Positions 17,994-26,893 of a stretch of 64,000 bases of DNA are shown piece by piece. The notes beneath the pieces were generated by a model. It ran no database searches, was not told where the DNA came from, and worked only from the letters and a program-made list of their open reading frames with translations. The position numbers were made by a program, and so were the translations under genes. Origin of the DNA: Saprospiraceae bacterium (GTDB lineage Bacteria > Bacteroidota > Bacteroidia > Chitinophagales > Saprospiraceae). Location: contig JAHDBJ010000009.1 of assembly GCA_020630435.1 (NCBI GenBank), positions 62,001 through 126,000 on the forward strand, read 5' to 3'. Positions within the stretch are counted from its first letter, which is position 1, and each line of letters opens with the position of its first letter.

Positions 17994-18803
17994 TTAAAAT
18001 AGATCCAATATGCCACCATTTGAAAAAAAGAAATCTTTCCCCTCTGTAAACGCTCGAATAATTCCATCAATAGGTTGTCCGAACAGCATTAATAAAAATT
18101 GGACAATGCTTATAATCCCCAAAAGCATAATAAAATTTTGAGGGCTATAAGTCCATCGAAAATGGGCAATAAATCGCTCTTGCTTTTTAGGAATAATTTT
18201 ATTTTCTAATGCTTGGTTTAAATGCTTATTATTTTTATAAATTTCGATACTCAAAAAAATAATTGCAGGCAATGGAGACAAAACAGGTACCCCAAAAAAT
18301 GGAAGCACAAATGAAAAAAGAATAACTTCAGAGATATAATAATGCAAGGTCATAAACAGACAAAGAATGACTCCTATAATAAGGATGTAGTTCATAATGA
18401 CCGTTTTGCTTAAGGCATTTGAAGCTCGAAAGTTTTTCGAAAGCCAATACCCTACAAAAGTAAGTAAGGTGTAAGCTGTAACAGATAAATTATAATCGTA
18501 TTTAAAAGCAGCTACCTTATCTCCCATTGTCCATATCATCAAGATGCCGCCTATGGGAGCTAGTAGTAAAAATAGAATTTCAGGATACCGATGACGGGGA
18601 TAACCTACAAATTCTGTTGTTTCTCGTTCAAAAGGAGAGTCTAATACCAATTCATCATTACTTATTAGCTGCTTTTGAGTTTTCCCAGTGCGGTATTGTA
18701 AAAACCGACTAAGGTGAAGAAAAGCATACACCATTGGAAGGATAATAAACACTAGATTTAAGATTATTAGTAATAGCAATATGGGAATTTGTACGAGTGA
18801 CAT
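17994..18803 (-). CDS. Multi-pass membrane protein of unknown family
   Basis: A 269-residue protein with about six hydrophobic segments. The N-terminal segment (LLLLIILNLVFIILPMVYAF) precedes a charged loop with RTGKTQKQL, and conserved-looking VGYPRHRYPEI precedes the second segment. I do not recognise the family. Its start lies 29 bp below a palindrome that overlaps a -7 box and matches the palindrome upstream of the neighbouring winged-helix operon, so I infer control by that regulator. Confidence 0.72.
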   Translation of the reverse strand: MSLVQIPILLLLIILNLVFIILPMVYAFLHLSRFLQYRTGKTQKQLISNDELVLDSPFERETTEFVGYPRHRYPEILFLLLAPIGGILMIWTMGDKVAAFKYDYNLSVTAYTLLTFVGYWLSKNFRASNALSKTVIMNYILIIGVILCLFMTLHYYISEVILFSFVLPFFGVPVLSPLPAIIFLSIEIYKNNKHLNQALENKIIPKKQERFIAHFRWTYSPQNFIMLLGIISIVQFLLMLFGQPIDGIIRAFTEGKDFFFSNGGILDLF

Positions 18804-18820
18804 AATGTTTTATTAAAAGT

Positions 18821-18839
18821 ACTTTGTGTTACAAAGTTA
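18821..18839 (-). promoter_or_regulatory. Operator palindrome overlapping a -7 box (site 1)
   Basis: On the minus strand, ACTTTGTAACACAAAGT (18837-18821) is a palindrome with arms ACTTTG/CAAAGT. Its upstream arm is part of TAACTTTG (18839-18832), a perfect TAnnTTTG box for the gene starting at 18803. A near copy is at 21008-21024, so this is a likely repressor site. Confidence 0.7.
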
Positions 18840-18853
18840 ATAGATAAAAAAAT

Positions 18854-19153
18854 TTAACCTCTATTCTTCAATATCTTTTCGAGTGCGTCTAAATGATCAT
18901 TAAATGCTTTCTTGCCAAGTTCAGTAGCGGTGTATGATGTCTGGGGCTTACGTCCCACAAATTCTTTTTTTACGTCAATGTATGCTTTACCTTCCAGATG
19001 TTTAATATGGCTAGCCAAATTACCATCCGATGTATCTAAGGTTTCTTTCAAGGCCGTGTATTCCATCCAATCGTTGACTACTAGAAGAGACATGATGCCT
19101 AATCTTATCCGATTTTCAAACGATTTATCCAGCTTTGTCAGGATGTTTTTCAT
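18854..19153 (-). CDS. Winged-helix transcriptional regulator
   Basis: A 99-residue protein of the small winged-helix (HTH_34/MarR-like) type. It contains FENRIRLGIMSLLVVNDWMEYTALKE, a recognition helix region TSDGNLASHIKHLEGKAYIDV and a wing GRKPQTSYTATELGKKAF. The ATG at 19153 is chosen because it gives the usual family N terminus MKNILTKLDKSF; an upstream start at 19219 would overlap the preceding gene. It is the fourth gene of a probable operon (20996 to 18854). Matching palindromes lie before that operon and before the next gene, and it is the obvious candidate to bind both. Confidence 0.87.
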   Translation of the reverse strand: MKNILTKLDKSFENRIRLGIMSLLVVNDWMEYTALKETLDTSDGNLASHIKHLEGKAYIDVKKEFVGRKPQTSYTATELGKKAFNDHLDALEKILKNRG

Positions 19154-19166
19154 TAATACTATTACT

Positions 19167-19565
19167 TTAAAAATCAGCTTCTGTATATACAACTTTAAAT
19201 TCTGCTTGTCCGATGTCAACTTTTTGGAATTGCACTTTTTCCGAACACCATTCTAGGGTACTTGGAGTATTCTCCGAAAAACCCTTTATATATTCAGCTA
19301 CTAAATTACAATGTTCGGCAGTAGTCCATGTATTTCCATCTATCGGTTCTATGTTCTTTGTACTTATAATTCGTTCGATTTTTCCATTTGGAAGAATCAC
19401 TTTTTCTGTAATTTCGCCCTTCTTATCGTGTATAGTCTTGTATTCTATTCTTATAGGTTTCGTCGTTTGATTTTCTACGTACACATCATATTGAACAGTA
19501 GAATCGCAAGATACAAATATGCAAAGTGTTGCTAATAAAAAATAAAAAGTTATCGTTTTCATCAT
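19167..19565 (-). CDS. Putative lipoprotein, 132 residues
   Basis: Signal peptide with a lipobox ending in FVSC-D (Cys20), so lipid-anchored. The mature part is short and beta-rich, with two cysteines (EHC and EWC) that could form a disulphide. No family is recognised. It lies 22 bp after the upstream lipoprotein gene and 13 bp before the winged-helix regulator, so it is part of that operon. Confidence 0.75.
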   Translation of the reverse strand: MMKTITFYFLLATLCIFVSCDSTVQYDVYVENQTTKPIRIEYKTIHDKKGEITEKVILPNGKIERIISTKNIEPIDGNTWTTAEHCNLVAEYIKGFSENTPSTLEWCSEKVQFQKVDIGQAEFKVVYTEADF

Positions 19566-19587
19566 GTATTTATTTTTTGACCGTTCC

Positions 19588-20331
19588 TTATTGTTCTGCT
19601 AACCATTGCTCAATGTATAGATTTTCTATTTTCTTTCGACCTTCAGCGTCTATGATTTCTCGAACTTCCCAATTGTTATTTTCTGCTAAGGTAGCTTTAT
19701 ACCAAATAGACTCGTCTTCGTTATTAAATTGAGCATCTTGATTTGTATTTCTTAGTGTTTTTAGTAAAATATCTTTTGTGTTTGGAATTACTTCAAAATA
19801 TTGCAAATCTTCATCTTGTGGTGAAATTCGCTTTAGGTTTTTTCCATCCTGATCAGAAATAAATAAAAAGCTAGGATCTTTAAAATTCAAATTTTTGTCT
19901 TCATTATAATCAATATCTTTCATAATATAAAGTACCTTTTCATCAAGTATTTTTTTCCTATGATTTTGGACAAAAAATTGAGAGATTTTAACTTTATCTT
20001 CTGTCAATAGCCTGTACTCTCCTGTTTTTTGATTGTAAAAAACAATATTCCAGTAGTTTGTAGAATAGTCGGAATGATATTTATTAATAGAGTACATAGA
20101 TATTCTATTACTAGTTTTATTATCTTTATTTACTGATATGGGAATCAATATTTGATCTGAATTATCTAGAACAATTGTCGAGTTATATTCAAGATTGAGG
20201 TCTTGACGTATCAAATTTACCTGTTCGTCTGTTAAGTTTTCAGTATCGACTGATTCTAAAACTTGTGAGCGCTGGTCAGTACAAGAGAATAAAACAACAA
20301 CAACTAATAATATTCCAATTATTTGTCTCAT
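19588..20331 (-). CDS. Putative lipoprotein with beta-propeller-like repeat
   Basis: Lipobox VLFSC-T (Cys17) after MRQIIGILLVVVV. The 247-residue protein has a segment FISDQDGKNLKRISPQDEDLQYFEVIP that resembles a TolB/PD40 beta-propeller blade, and the sequence DKNLNFKDPSFLF before it looks similar, but the length allows only a partial propeller. An envelope location is inferred. It is the second gene of the winged-helix operon. Confidence 0.75.
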   Translation of the reverse strand: MRQIIGILLVVVVLFSCTDQRSQVLESVDTENLTDEQVNLIRQDLNLEYNSTIVLDNSDQILIPISVNKDNKTSNRISMYSINKYHSDYSTNYWNIVFYNQKTGEYRLLTEDKVKISQFFVQNHRKKILDEKVLYIMKDIDYNEDKNLNFKDPSFLFISDQDGKNLKRISPQDEDLQYFEVIPNTKDILLKTLRNTNQDAQFNNEDESIWYKATLAENNNWEVREIIDAEGRKKIENLYIEQWLAEQ

Positions 20332-20342
20332 ATCTAATTTGT

Positions 20343-20996
20343 TTACTTATCATATTTAAGGTACATTCGTATACCATAAAGAATATGCATAACGCCAAAA
20401 CCAATTGCCCAAAAGAATAAACCAGAACCTATAAAATAAGTAGCGGCAAGGCCTAGTGCTATTTCTGTAAACCCTAAGTAGCGTATATCATCTAAGGTAT
20501 ATTTACTGGCATTAATACAAGATAGCCCGTAAAAAATCAACATACTTGGAGCGACCAAACCGAAGTATCCATTTTTAATTAAAATCAAGCAAAATAAACC
20601 ACCTGTAACTAGCGGAATTAAGAAATTAAGCAATAATTTTTTTGAGGCTTTTGTCCATATTTTTTGACCTCGATTACTGGCTTTTTTAGAAGTAAAATAA
20701 TACCCAAAGACTACAGCTAAAATGACGACACTTGCAGCATCTACTAAAAAAAAGGTAATATAATCCATGCCCCATTTTTCATAGTTGGGACTAGGAATGT
20801 AGTATGGTCGTTTTATATTCAATGGCGATGTTCCTGAATAAATATAGACCATCGCTGCACCGATTAAGGCGAATACACCTGCGGCCACTCCCGATAAACC
20901 ACTTAATGAGATAAATCGAGTAGAATTTTCCATTAAACTCCGAATATGAGCTAGATTTTTTAAATGTTCGTTATTATTCCCCATTGGTTTGCACAT
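20343..20996 (-). CDS. Membrane protein, first gene of a winged-helix regulator operon
   Basis: A 217-residue protein with about six hydrophobic segments after a short cytoplasmic N terminus (HLKNLAHIRSLMENSTRFISLSGLSGVAAG). ATG codons at 20996 and 20984 are both possible starts. The family is not named by me. In Bacteroidota such membrane proteins often sit beside small winged-helix regulators; that is general knowledge rather than something shown here. The gene is followed at 11-22 bp spacings by two lipoprotein genes and the regulator, so this looks like a stress or envelope sensing unit under auto-control. Confidence 0.78.
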   Translation of the reverse strand: MCKPMGNNNEHLKNLAHIRSLMENSTRFISLSGLSGVAAGVFALIGAAMVYIYSGTSPLNIKRPYYIPSPNYEKWGMDYITFFLVDAASVVILAVVFGYYFTSKKASNRGQKIWTKASKKLLLNFLIPLVTGGLFCLILIKNGYFGLVAPSMLIFYGLSCINASKYTLDDIRYLGFTEIALGLAATYFIGSGLFFWAIGFGVMHILYGIRMYLKYDK

Positions 20997-21007
20997 ATTT
21001 AAAAAGT

Positions 21008-21024
21008 ACTTTGTATTGCAAAGT
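21008..21024 (-). promoter_or_regulatory. Operator palindrome overlapping a -7 box (site 2)
   Basis: ACTTTGCAATACAAAGT on the minus strand, with arms ACTTTG/CAAAGT and the same 17-bp geometry as site 1. The upstream arm forms CAACTTTG, a near match to TAnnTTTG, upstream of the ATG at 20996. This is the likely promoter-operator of the winged-helix operon. Confidence 0.68.
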
Positions 21025-21077
21025 TGATGATTAAAAATGAATGATGCAAGTTTTTTTCTTATTTTTTATAAAAAAGA

Positions 21078-22259
21078 TTAACCTTTTACATCAAGGGCAT
21101 CCCGAAGTCCATTCCCCACAAGATTGAAGGCGAGTACTAATAGCATTATGGCAAAAGCAGGAACAAAAGCAAGGAAAGGTTTACCTCCAATCGCATAGCC
21201 ATAGTTTTCATTGAGCATTGTTCCCCAAGACGGTGTCGGCGGTTGTATTCCAAATCCGAGATAACTTAATCCCGCTTCTAAGAGAATAGCTGTAGCAAAG
21301 TTCGCCGCCGCAACGACCATGACAGGGCCAACGGTATTGGGTAAGATATGTTTAAAAATAATACGGATATGATCAAATCCAAAGCCTTGAGCAGCTTCTA
21401 TATATTCCATTTTTTTAATCCCCATTACTTGACCTCGTACAATACGAGCGACATCGACCCACATGGTTAGTCCTACAGCTAAGAAAATTGTGCCTATCCA
21501 TTTTCCGAGTGCTAATACAATGGCAAAAACAAGTAATAGGGTAGGGAGCGACCAAACAGTATTAATCAAAAACATAATAATATCGTCAATCCTTCCTCCA
21601 AAATAACCCGCCAAAGCTCCAAGAGAAATTCCTATAGTCAAAGAAATAAAAACAGCGATTAAACCAACCAATAACGAAATACGGACGCCTAGAATCAAAC
21701 GACTTAAAATACAACGACCATAATTGTCAGTTCCTAATAAGTAGCTTTTTTTAACGATTTGCGTTGCTTGAATTTTTTGTTGAAGTTCTGTAGTAGGGAT
21801 ATTCAAGTTTTTATTATCAATCGTTTCAAATTGAAGTTGACCACCTTGAAGCTGGATGTTATTCTTATCTTTTAATGGATAGTATATATCTGAAATGTGA
21901 TACTGCTGGCTCGTTCCTTCAAAAATATTTACGACTAACGTATCATCTTCAAATTGATAGGATTCTATAGGTAGCCATTTGTAGGGCGTTGGTTGACCGA
22001 AAAGCATTTTTTCAAGAAAGGAAACCTTATCGGTTACTTGATTTTTATGAACTTTTAAAATAGAAGTAGAAAATCCTGGATTTTGGGTTTTGATTTGTGG
22101 AATTTGATTATTGGCGTTAGGCGTTTTATCTGGAGTGATGAGATAACCAAGTATTGCTAGTAATACAGCTAACGCAATACAACCCAACCCAAACAAAGCA
22201 GGCTTGTTTCGCTTGAATCTTAACCATAACTTTTGATTGGGTGTCGTAATTTTTTCCAA
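21078..22259 (-). CDS. ABC transporter permease, OppC/DppC type
   Basis: A 393-residue inner-membrane permease of peptide/nickel-type ABC importers. The N-terminal domain (KRNKPALFGLGCIALAVLLAIL) is followed by a ~120-residue periplasmic insertion, then five transmembrane helices. The EAA coupling loop reads EYIEAAQGFGFDHIRIIFKHILPN. The end, AGLSYLGFGIQPPTPSWGTML, is typical of OppC. The start is TTG at 22259, since an in-frame stop lies just upstream with no ATG. No oppA, oppB or ATPase lies alongside, so partners are encoded elsewhere. Confidence 0.92.
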   Translation of the reverse strand: MEKITTPNQKLWLRFKRNKPALFGLGCIALAVLLAILGYLITPDKTPNANNQIPQIKTQNPGFSTSILKVHKNQVTDKVSFLEKMLFGQPTPYKWLPIESYQFEDDTLVVNIFEGTSQQYHISDIYYPLKDKNNIQLQGGQLQFETIDNKNLNIPTTELQQKIQATQIVKKSYLLGTDNYGRCILSRLILGVRISLLVGLIAVFISLTIGISLGALAGYFGGRIDDIIMFLINTVWSLPTLLLVFAIVLALGKWIGTIFLAVGLTMWVDVARIVRGQVMGIKKMEYIEAAQGFGFDHIRIIFKHILPNTVGPVMVVAAANFATAILLEAGLSYLGFGIQPPTPSWGTMLNENYGYAIGGKPFLAFVPAFAIMLLVLAFNLVGNGLRDALDVKG

Positions 22260-22323
22260 AAAATATTTTTAACAAAAAAATAGATTCGCAAAAGTAAAAG
22301 ATAATCAGAAGCCTTTAGAAGAT

Positions 22324-23472
22324 TTAATTGATTTTTTTCTTTTTAAATGCTTCTATGGCTTTTCCTAGATTCTGGTAGATCGTACGGGCCGAATCCTCCC
22401 AACTAAAGCGCATCGCTTCTTGGTGTCCAAGTGCAATGAGTTGCTGTCTTAGCATTTTATCACTAGCTATTTTAGTCATGGCTAAAGCAATGGCATCCAA
22501 GTTTTTTGGATCAACTTTGAGAGCAGCATTGCCGACTACTTCAGGCATAGAACTAACATTAGATGTAATTATAGGAACACCACAATGCATCGCTTCCAAT
22601 AATGGAATTCCAAAACCCTCATAGAGTGAAATATAGACCATCGCTAGGGCAGAACCTATAATTTTGGGTAGCGCTGATTCTGGAATATAGTCTTGAAAAA
22701 TAATATCCTCTTGAAAAGGACTTTGTTGATATGCTGTTTTTATTTTTGCTGTTTTCCATGCCATCCGACCTCCTATCAGTAATTTGATTGGTGAGGAATT
22801 ATTTTTTTTGAAAAGCGTAAAGGCTTGAATTAATCGTGCTATATTTTTTCTAGGATGAATAGAACCCAAGTATAAAAAATACGGTTTCCCTGCTGTATAT
22901 TTTTGTAAAATATTTTTCTGAATTGATGGGTTAATTGGGTTGAAGTGCTGGGAGCAAGCATTATAAGCAATTTCAATTTTTGAAGAAGGAATTTTATATT
23001 GTTGGATTAAATCTTGTTTGGTGGCATTGGAGACAGCAATAGTCCTATCGGCTCTTTGGGCAAATTTAGGCATGAAATATTGGAAATATTTTCGCATTAA
23101 AAATGGAATAAATTCAGGGTAGTACTCATATGCTAAATCATGTGTAACCAGAACTGTGGGGGTATCAGCTTTAAGTGAAAGGAAACCATCTGGAGATAGG
23201 AATACATCAATATTGTGTGTTTTTAAAATACTGGGGACACACATTTCAAACCAGTAGTAAAATAAAAAAGGATGTCTTGCGGGAGGAGAGATACAAAGAG
23301 GTGTAATGTTAGAGGCAAATATAAAACTTTTGTCATAGGGGCGATCAAATAAAAAGAAAAACTCATCTTCAGGATGCTGCTCTACCATCTCCTTCAATAT
23401 TTCAAAGGTGAAACGTCCAACACCTTCTAATCTGTTTTTTAATAAGAAACGGGTATTTACAGCAATCTTCAT
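22324..23472 (-). CDS. Glycosyltransferase family 4 (GT-B fold)
   Basis: A 382-residue GT-B enzyme. The N-terminal domain has the typical VGRFTFEIL start. The C-terminal domain has YFLYLGSIHPRKNIARLIQAF and the donor-binding E-x7-E motif EGFGIPLLEAMHCGVPII, then SSMPEVVGNAALKVDP. It transfers a sugar from a nucleotide donor, probably in polysaccharide or lipid-linked oligosaccharide synthesis. A flippase gene is divergent with only 68 bp between the starts, which supports a role in surface polysaccharide. Donor and acceptor cannot be told. Confidence 0.93.
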   Translation of the reverse strand: MKIAVNTRFLLKNRLEGVGRFTFEILKEMVEQHPEDEFFFLFDRPYDKSFIFASNITPLCISPPARHPFLFYYWFEMCVPSILKTHNIDVFLSPDGFLSLKADTPTVLVTHDLAYEYYPEFIPFLMRKYFQYFMPKFAQRADRTIAVSNATKQDLIQQYKIPSSKIEIAYNACSQHFNPINPSIQKNILQKYTAGKPYFLYLGSIHPRKNIARLIQAFTLFKKNNSSPIKLLIGGRMAWKTAKIKTAYQQSPFQEDIIFQDYIPESALPKIIGSALAMVYISLYEGFGIPLLEAMHCGVPIITSNVSSMPEVVGNAALKVDPKNLDAIALAMTKIASDKMLRQQLIALGHQEAMRFSWEDSARTIYQNLGKAIEAFKKKKIN

Positions 23473-23493
23473 ATAAATGGTTTTACTTTTAAA

Positions 23494-23511
23494 AAAAGTA
23501 AACTTACTTTT
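23494..23511. promoter_or_regulatory. Palindrome in divergent glycosyltransferase/flippase promoter
   Basis: AAAAGTAA-AC-TTACTTTT, with 8-bp arms and a 2-nt centre, lies midway in the 68-bp gap between two divergent starts. It may be a shared operator or simply AT-rich symmetry. Confidence 0.4.
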
Positions 23512-23540
23512 ATTTTACACAGTGTACCAAACTCAAAAAC

Positions 23541-24974
23541 TTGCAACGACAATTTTTTTCAAATTTAGCCTTTTTACTCTTTGTAAATCTGTTGATTAAA
23601 CCGATTTATATTTTTGGAATCGATAGAACAGTGCAAGTTACAGTTTCTGAAGGGGTTTATGGATTTTATTTTGCCTTGTATAATTTTTCTTTGCTCTTTT
23701 ATATCTTATTGGATCTAGGACTTACTCAGTATAATACTCGAAACATCGCTCGGCATCCTGAAAAACTGCAAGGTGCTATCCCCAATTTTATTATTGCCAA
23801 ATCAGGATTAGGAGTTCTCTATCTTATGGTTCTTTTTATAGGAGCATATTGGAATGGATATAATGAACAAGGATACTATTTCTTGTCTTTATTGGGTTTA
23901 AATCAAATTTTGATTTCTTTTATTTTTTATTGTAGATCTAATCTTACAGCCTTACATTATTTTAAATTGGATGCGCTCCTGTCTATATTAGATCGTAGTT
24001 TACTAATTATTATTTGTGCTATATTATTATGGGGAAATATTGTACCAAGGTTTAAAATTGAGTACTTTATCTTAGCACAAACACTTACCTATGCTATTGC
24101 TGCTATTATAGGGGCTATGATTATTTTTAATTATACTCGCTTTCAATTTGATCGTATTGATATAAAACAAATATCTAAAATTTTAAAAGAAAGTTATCCT
24201 CTAGCTTTGCTAGTATTTTTAACGACGATATTCACTAGAGTTGATGCTGTAATGTTAGAGAGAATTCTTTCTGATGGGTGGATTGAAACGGAAATTTATG
24301 CCGCTTCTTATCGTTTATTAGATGCTATCAATATAATAGGATTATTATTCGCTACAATATTATTGCCGATGTTCTCAAAGATGTTGGAGCAAAGGAAGAA
24401 TGTTCAAAACTTGGTTATAGAAAGTTTCCAGTTTATTTTTTTTATTTCATACTCTGCGGCCATAATGATTCTTTTTTATAAAGAAAATATTGTGGAACTC
24501 TTGTATGGTGAAAAATATAGTATCAAATATACCGCCCAAATAATGGGACTCTTGATGTTTACTTTTATACCAATATCCGGAAATTATATTTTTAATACGT
24601 TATTAAATGCTAATTTAAATTTAAAATCTTTAAATGGGCTAGCCTTCTTTGGGTTGGTTTTAAATGTATGTTTAAACATATACTTAATCCCTGAATATAA
24701 AGCATTGGGAGCAACTATCGCAACTTTAATTACTCAGTTTCTAGTCTTTATACTTCATATTCTTCTGGCGTATTACTATCTGAAAATCATTTTTCCGATT
24801 AAGAAAATCGTCTTTTCGATATTTTTTATTATTACAAGTATTGTTGTAACGTACTATTCTCTTTTTATGTTTAATAATTGGATATTCAATTTTTTACTGG
24901 CAGGATTCGGATTATTAGTAGTAGGATTTTTATTAAAAATGATAAACTGGAAGATATTACACTCAAAACATTAA
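23541..24974 (+). CDS. Polysaccharide flippase (Wzx/MATE-like)
   Basis: A 477-residue polytopic protein with about 12-14 hydrophobic helices and few charged residues. The pattern matches the polysaccharide transporter (PST) family: an N-terminal LAFLLFVNLLIKPIYIFGIDRTVQ, a RVDAVMLERILSD motif near residue 230, and YNFSLLFYILLDLGLTQYNTRNIA. It probably flips lipid-linked sugars across the inner membrane. The start is TTG at 23541, because no ATG lies between it and the upstream in-frame stop. It is divergent from a glycosyltransferase. Confidence 0.88.
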   Translation: MQRQFFSNLAFLLFVNLLIKPIYIFGIDRTVQVTVSEGVYGFYFALYNFSLLFYILLDLGLTQYNTRNIARHPEKLQGAIPNFIIAKSGLGVLYLMVLFIGAYWNGYNEQGYYFLSLLGLNQILISFIFYCRSNLTALHYFKLDALLSILDRSLLIIICAILLWGNIVPRFKIEYFILAQTLTYAIAAIIGAMIIFNYTRFQFDRIDIKQISKILKESYPLALLVFLTTIFTRVDAVMLERILSDGWIETEIYAASYRLLDAINIIGLLFATILLPMFSKMLEQRKNVQNLVIESFQFIFFISYSAAIMILFYKENIVELLYGEKYSIKYTAQIMGLLMFTFIPISGNYIFNTLLNANLNLKSLNGLAFFGLVLNVCLNIYLIPEYKALGATIATLITQFLVFILHILLAYYYLKIIFPIKKIVFSIFFIITSIVVTYYSLFMFNNWIFNFLLAGFGLLVVGFLLKMINWKILHSKH

Positions 24975-25035
24975 AGATTTATTATTATATTTTTAATCTT
25001 TACAAACGAACAGTTATCATATAAAATCTTAAATA

Positions 25036-25800
25036 TTGGAAATCACTTTTTTAGGAACAGGAACTTCAATGGGTGTACCCGTCATTGCTTGCCAATGTTC
25101 CGTCTGCCAGTCTTCTGATCCTAGAGATAAGCGGTTACGAACAGCAGCATTGATAGAAACGAATGGAAAGCGAATCGTGATTGATATTGGCCCAGATTTT
25201 AGACAGCAGATGTTGAAAGAGGGAGGGAGAGAAATTTCAGGTATTTTATTGACACATGAGCATAATGATCATGTTATGGGATTAGACGAGGTACGAGCTT
25301 TTAATTTTTTTTATAAAAAAGATATGCACGTTTATGGGCAACCTAGAGTTTTGAAAAATTTAAAAGAACGTTTCCCGTATGTTTTTGCTGAAAATCCTTA
25401 TCCAGGTATTCCTATTGTAGAATGTATTCCTATTGATAAAAAAACGATGTTTGAGATTGATGGGGTATCCGTTATACCTATTGGAGTTATGCACGGGCGA
25501 TTGCCAATACTTGGATTTAGATTCAATGATTTAACCTATATTACAGATGCAAAGACGATTGAAGCAGATGAGTTTAAAAAGGTGAAAGGCACAAAGATTT
25601 TAGTCTTGAATGCTTTGCAAAAAGAAGCTCATCATTCACATCTGACATTAGAAGAGGCTTTAGAAATGATTGAAATATTGAAACCTGAAAGAACATATTT
25701 GCTACACATCAGCCATAGAATGGGAAAACATCAGGAGATACAAAATATACTTCCTCCTAATGTTTTCCTAGCATATGATGGTTTAAAAGTTAATGTTTAA
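25036..25800 (+). CDS. MBL-fold metal-dependent hydrolase (PhnP-like)
   Basis: A 254-residue metallo-beta-lactamase-fold hydrolase. The metal motif HxHxDH is present as LTHEHNDHVMG (His74, His76, Asp78, His79). The N-terminal CQCSVCQSSDPRDKRLRTAA cysteine motif is typical of the PhnP-like/YycJ-like group. Further metal ligands are likely in GVMHGRL, TYITDAKTI and LLHISHRMG. The probable function is phosphodiester or cyclic phosphate hydrolysis. The start is TTG at 25036 (family start MKITFLGTGTS). The stop overlaps the convergent dapD stop by 4 bp. Confidence 0.9.
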   Translation: MEITFLGTGTSMGVPVIACQCSVCQSSDPRDKRLRTAALIETNGKRIVIDIGPDFRQQMLKEGGREISGILLTHEHNDHVMGLDEVRAFNFFYKKDMHVYGQPRVLKNLKERFPYVFAENPYPGIPIVECIPIDKKTMFEIDGVSVIPIGVMHGRLPILGFRFNDLTYITDAKTIEADEFKKVKGTKILVLNALQKEAHHSHLTLEEALEMIEILKPERTYLLHISHRMGKHQEIQNILPPNVFLAYDGLKVNV

Positions 25801-26612
25801 ACCGCTACAGAATGCGCTCTTAAAGCATCATTTAAAGATACTTTCTTATCGGTACTTTCTTTTCTCTTCCCAATGATTAAAGCACATGGAACTTGGTATT
25901 CCCCTGCTGGAAATTGTTTAGTATACGTTCCTGGAATAACGACCGAACGGGCTGGAACACGTCCTTTATAAGTAATCGGTTCATTCCCTGTTACGTCAAT
26001 AATTCTGGTGGACTGAGTAATCACGACATTTGCACCTAATACAGCTTCTTTTTCGACAATGGCTCCCTCCACCAAAATACAACGAGAACCAATAAAACAA
26101 TCGTCTTCAACGATAGTTGGGGTTGCTTGAAGGGGTTCTAATACACCGCCAATACCGACACCACCACTCAAATGGACATTTCGACCTATTTGAGCACAAG
26201 AACCAACTGTTGCCCATGTATCCACCATTGTTCCTGTACCAACACGTGCTCCAATATTAACATAACTAGGCATCATAATGACACCAGCTTCTAGGTATGC
26301 ACCATATCGAGCAATTGCATGAGGAACGACCCGCACTCCTTGACGTTTGTAATCAGATTTTAAAGGTATTTTATCATGAAATTCAAAGGGACCTACTTCT
26401 ATTGTTTTCATTTGTTGGATGGGGAAATACATTACGACAGCTTTCTTCACCCACTGATTTGCCTGCCATCCATTAGCTGTTGGTTCGGCTACCCGAAGCT
26501 CTCCTTTGTCTAAAAGTTCAATGACTGCTCTAATTTTTTCTTGGGTAGCAGCTTCTTTTAGAAGCTCCCGATTGTCCCAAGCAGTTTCTATGGCTTCTTT
26601 TAAGTTTTCCAT
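25797..26612 (-). CDS. dapD: 2,3,4,5-tetrahydropyridine-2,6-dicarboxylate N-succinyltransferase
   Basis: Lysine/diaminopimelate pathway enzyme that succinylates tetrahydrodipicolinate. Length of 271 residues is normal. The N-terminal helical domain (AIETAWDNRELL) is followed by left-handed beta-helix hexapeptides (MMPSYVNIGARVGTGTMVDTWATVGSCAQIG). The catalytic region HLSGGVGIGGVLEPLQATPTIVEDDCFIGSRC is well preserved. It provides meso-diaminopimelate for peptidoglycan as well as lysine. It is alone on the minus strand here and overlaps the end of the convergent MBL gene by 4 bp (TTAA). Confidence 0.96.
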   Translation of the reverse strand: MENLKEAIETAWDNRELLKEAATQEKIRAVIELLDKGELRVAEPTANGWQANQWVKKAVVMYFPIQQMKTIEVGPFEFHDKIPLKSDYKRQGVRVVPHAIARYGAYLEAGVIMMPSYVNIGARVGTGTMVDTWATVGSCAQIGRNVHLSGGVGIGGVLEPLQATPTIVEDDCFIGSRCILVEGAIVEKEAVLGANVVITQSTRIIDVTGNEPITYKGRVPARSVVIPGTYTKQFPAGEYQVPCALIIGKRKESTDKKVSLNDALRAHSVAV

Positions 26613-26893
26613 TTAAGTAGATTTTTTTTTATAAAAATGATGGCAAAAGTACTATTTTATTGCAAAATTGATACAGCACATTTGGTCTATTTTTTTAAAA
26701 CTTTCTATATCAAACCTTGAAATGTATTTAAATATGGTTATTGAGAAGTGGATAGATTAAAAATCTAGTATTCATATTATTAATAATGATAAAAACTATA
26801 TCTTTACGTGCTTTTCAGTTTAACCAAAAATTGCCATAGTGGTATTTTTTGACAAACCTAATCCTTATTAACTAATTAAAATTATTTACAAAA

